Origin: an uncultured Duncaniella sp.
GTDB taxonomy: Bacteria; Bacteroidota; Bacteroidia; Bacteroidales; Muribaculaceae
Assembly (NCBI RefSeq): GCF_910577345.1
Contig: NZ_CAJTMT010000001.1
Span: 235,699 to 299,698 of the forward strand
Length of the DNA stretch: 64,000 nt
Reading direction: 5' to 3'
In this document: positions 63,600-64,000 of the stretch, one piece after another
Numbering within the stretch: the first letter of the stretch is position 1
Layout of the letters: each line of letters starts with the position of its first letter
Program-made: the position numbers and the translations under genes
Notes under the pieces: model-generated
Told to the model about the DNA's origin: nothing
Database searches by the model: none
What the model saw: only the letters and a program-made list of their open reading frames with translations

Positions 63600-64000
63600 C
63601 GGTAGCAGGACGCTTGTGTCGCTTGCCGATGGAGGTTGATCTCCGGAGCGGCAAGAGGAAAGTCCGGGCAACACAGAGCACCATACTTTCTAACAGTGAG
63701 CTGTCGGCGACGGCAGAGTAACGTGACAGAAAATAACAGCCCGTCTCCCCTCTGAGGGATTCAGGCAATGGTGAAAAGGTGGGGTAAGAGCCCACCGGGT
63801 ACCGTGGCGACACGGTATGCCGCACGTCTTATGGGTTGCAAGGCCATGTATACCGGCGCGTTGCAAGTCAGACCGGTTTCCGGTGACGGCAACAATGGGC
63901 TGCTCGTCCATAGCCGGGGGGTAGGCTGCTCGAGTGCCGAAGCAAAGCGAGGCACCGCTTAGATAAATGACACGGGCGCCGCGGCAACCTTCAGGGCAAC
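63600..64000 (+). ncRNA. rnpB: RNase P RNA (partial, runs off the window)
   Basis: The conserved bacterial RNase P RNA landmarks are present in order: the GAGGAAAGTCCGGGC core (63654-63668), ACAGAAA (63726-63732), GGTAAGAGCCCACCG (63783-63797), and the AGATAAATGA universal region (63961-63970). It is the catalytic RNA that trims tRNA precursors. The 3' end, including the last P1 strand, lies beyond position 64000. The TACCTTTG promoter box at 63586-63593 places the 5' end near 63600; that position is an estimate. Confidence 0.95.

Overview
The window reads as chromosome of a Bacteroidales bacterium, most likely a gut Muribaculaceae/Bacteroidaceae relative (the family placement is inference). 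Signs of this are a one-piece hybrid two-component sensor next to polysaccharide-degrading genes, secreted lipoprotein CAZymes, a complete Bat aerotolerance operon, an archaeal-type ProRS, RND efflux with a lipoprotein adaptor, almost no Shine-Dalgarno sequences, and repeated TAnnTTTG promoter boxes. I see no transposase, integrase, CRISPR array or tRNA.

Region 1 (19-25924) is a polysaccharide utilisation cluster. Ten minus-strand genes encode exported enzymes: PL6 lyase, GH105-propeller fusion, GH88, GH2, alginate-lyase-fold lyase, GH105, a beta-helix lyase-like protein, GH29, GH95, and a GH28-like/DUF362 fusion. A divergent hybrid two-component regulator (19836-23954) and a convergent PL8 lyase (23900-25924) complete it. 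The chemistry implied is endo-lyase cleavage at uronic acids, removal of the unsaturated uronyl ends by GH88/GH105, and trimming of L-fucose and beta-galactose-type side chains. The target is therefore probably a fucosylated, uronic-acid-rich heteroglycan. There is no SusC/SusD pair and no sulfatase in the window.

Region 2 (26147-33024) holds a stand-alone TonB-dependent receptor, a minus-strand run of lipoprotein, thymidine kinase, DUF3108 protein and periplasmic 5'-nucleotidase (nucleotide salvage), an SSB protein and an unknown 98-residue protein. Region 3 (33238-40628) is a tripartite RND efflux operon, a TetR-type regulator and fabG. Region 4 (40727-44471) is housekeeping: DUF4290, RimM, a small acidic protein, an OmpA-like protein and ProRS.

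Region 5 (44594-46876) carries two overlapping genes, a small HU-type protein and a 507-residue protein that joins an arm-less HU domain, a long acidic/proline linker, one membrane helix and a periplasmic LysM domain. It could physically link the nucleoid to the cell wall and is my best candidate for an under-described system. Region 6 (47043-55557) is the MoxR/DUF58/BatA-B-C-D-E operon. Region 7 (55769-63512) contains a small HTH protein, a DUF2007-UspA fusion, PurM, an MltF-like lytic transglycosylase, a DUF3332 protein, a VanZ-like protein and PriA. The window ends inside the RNase P RNA gene.
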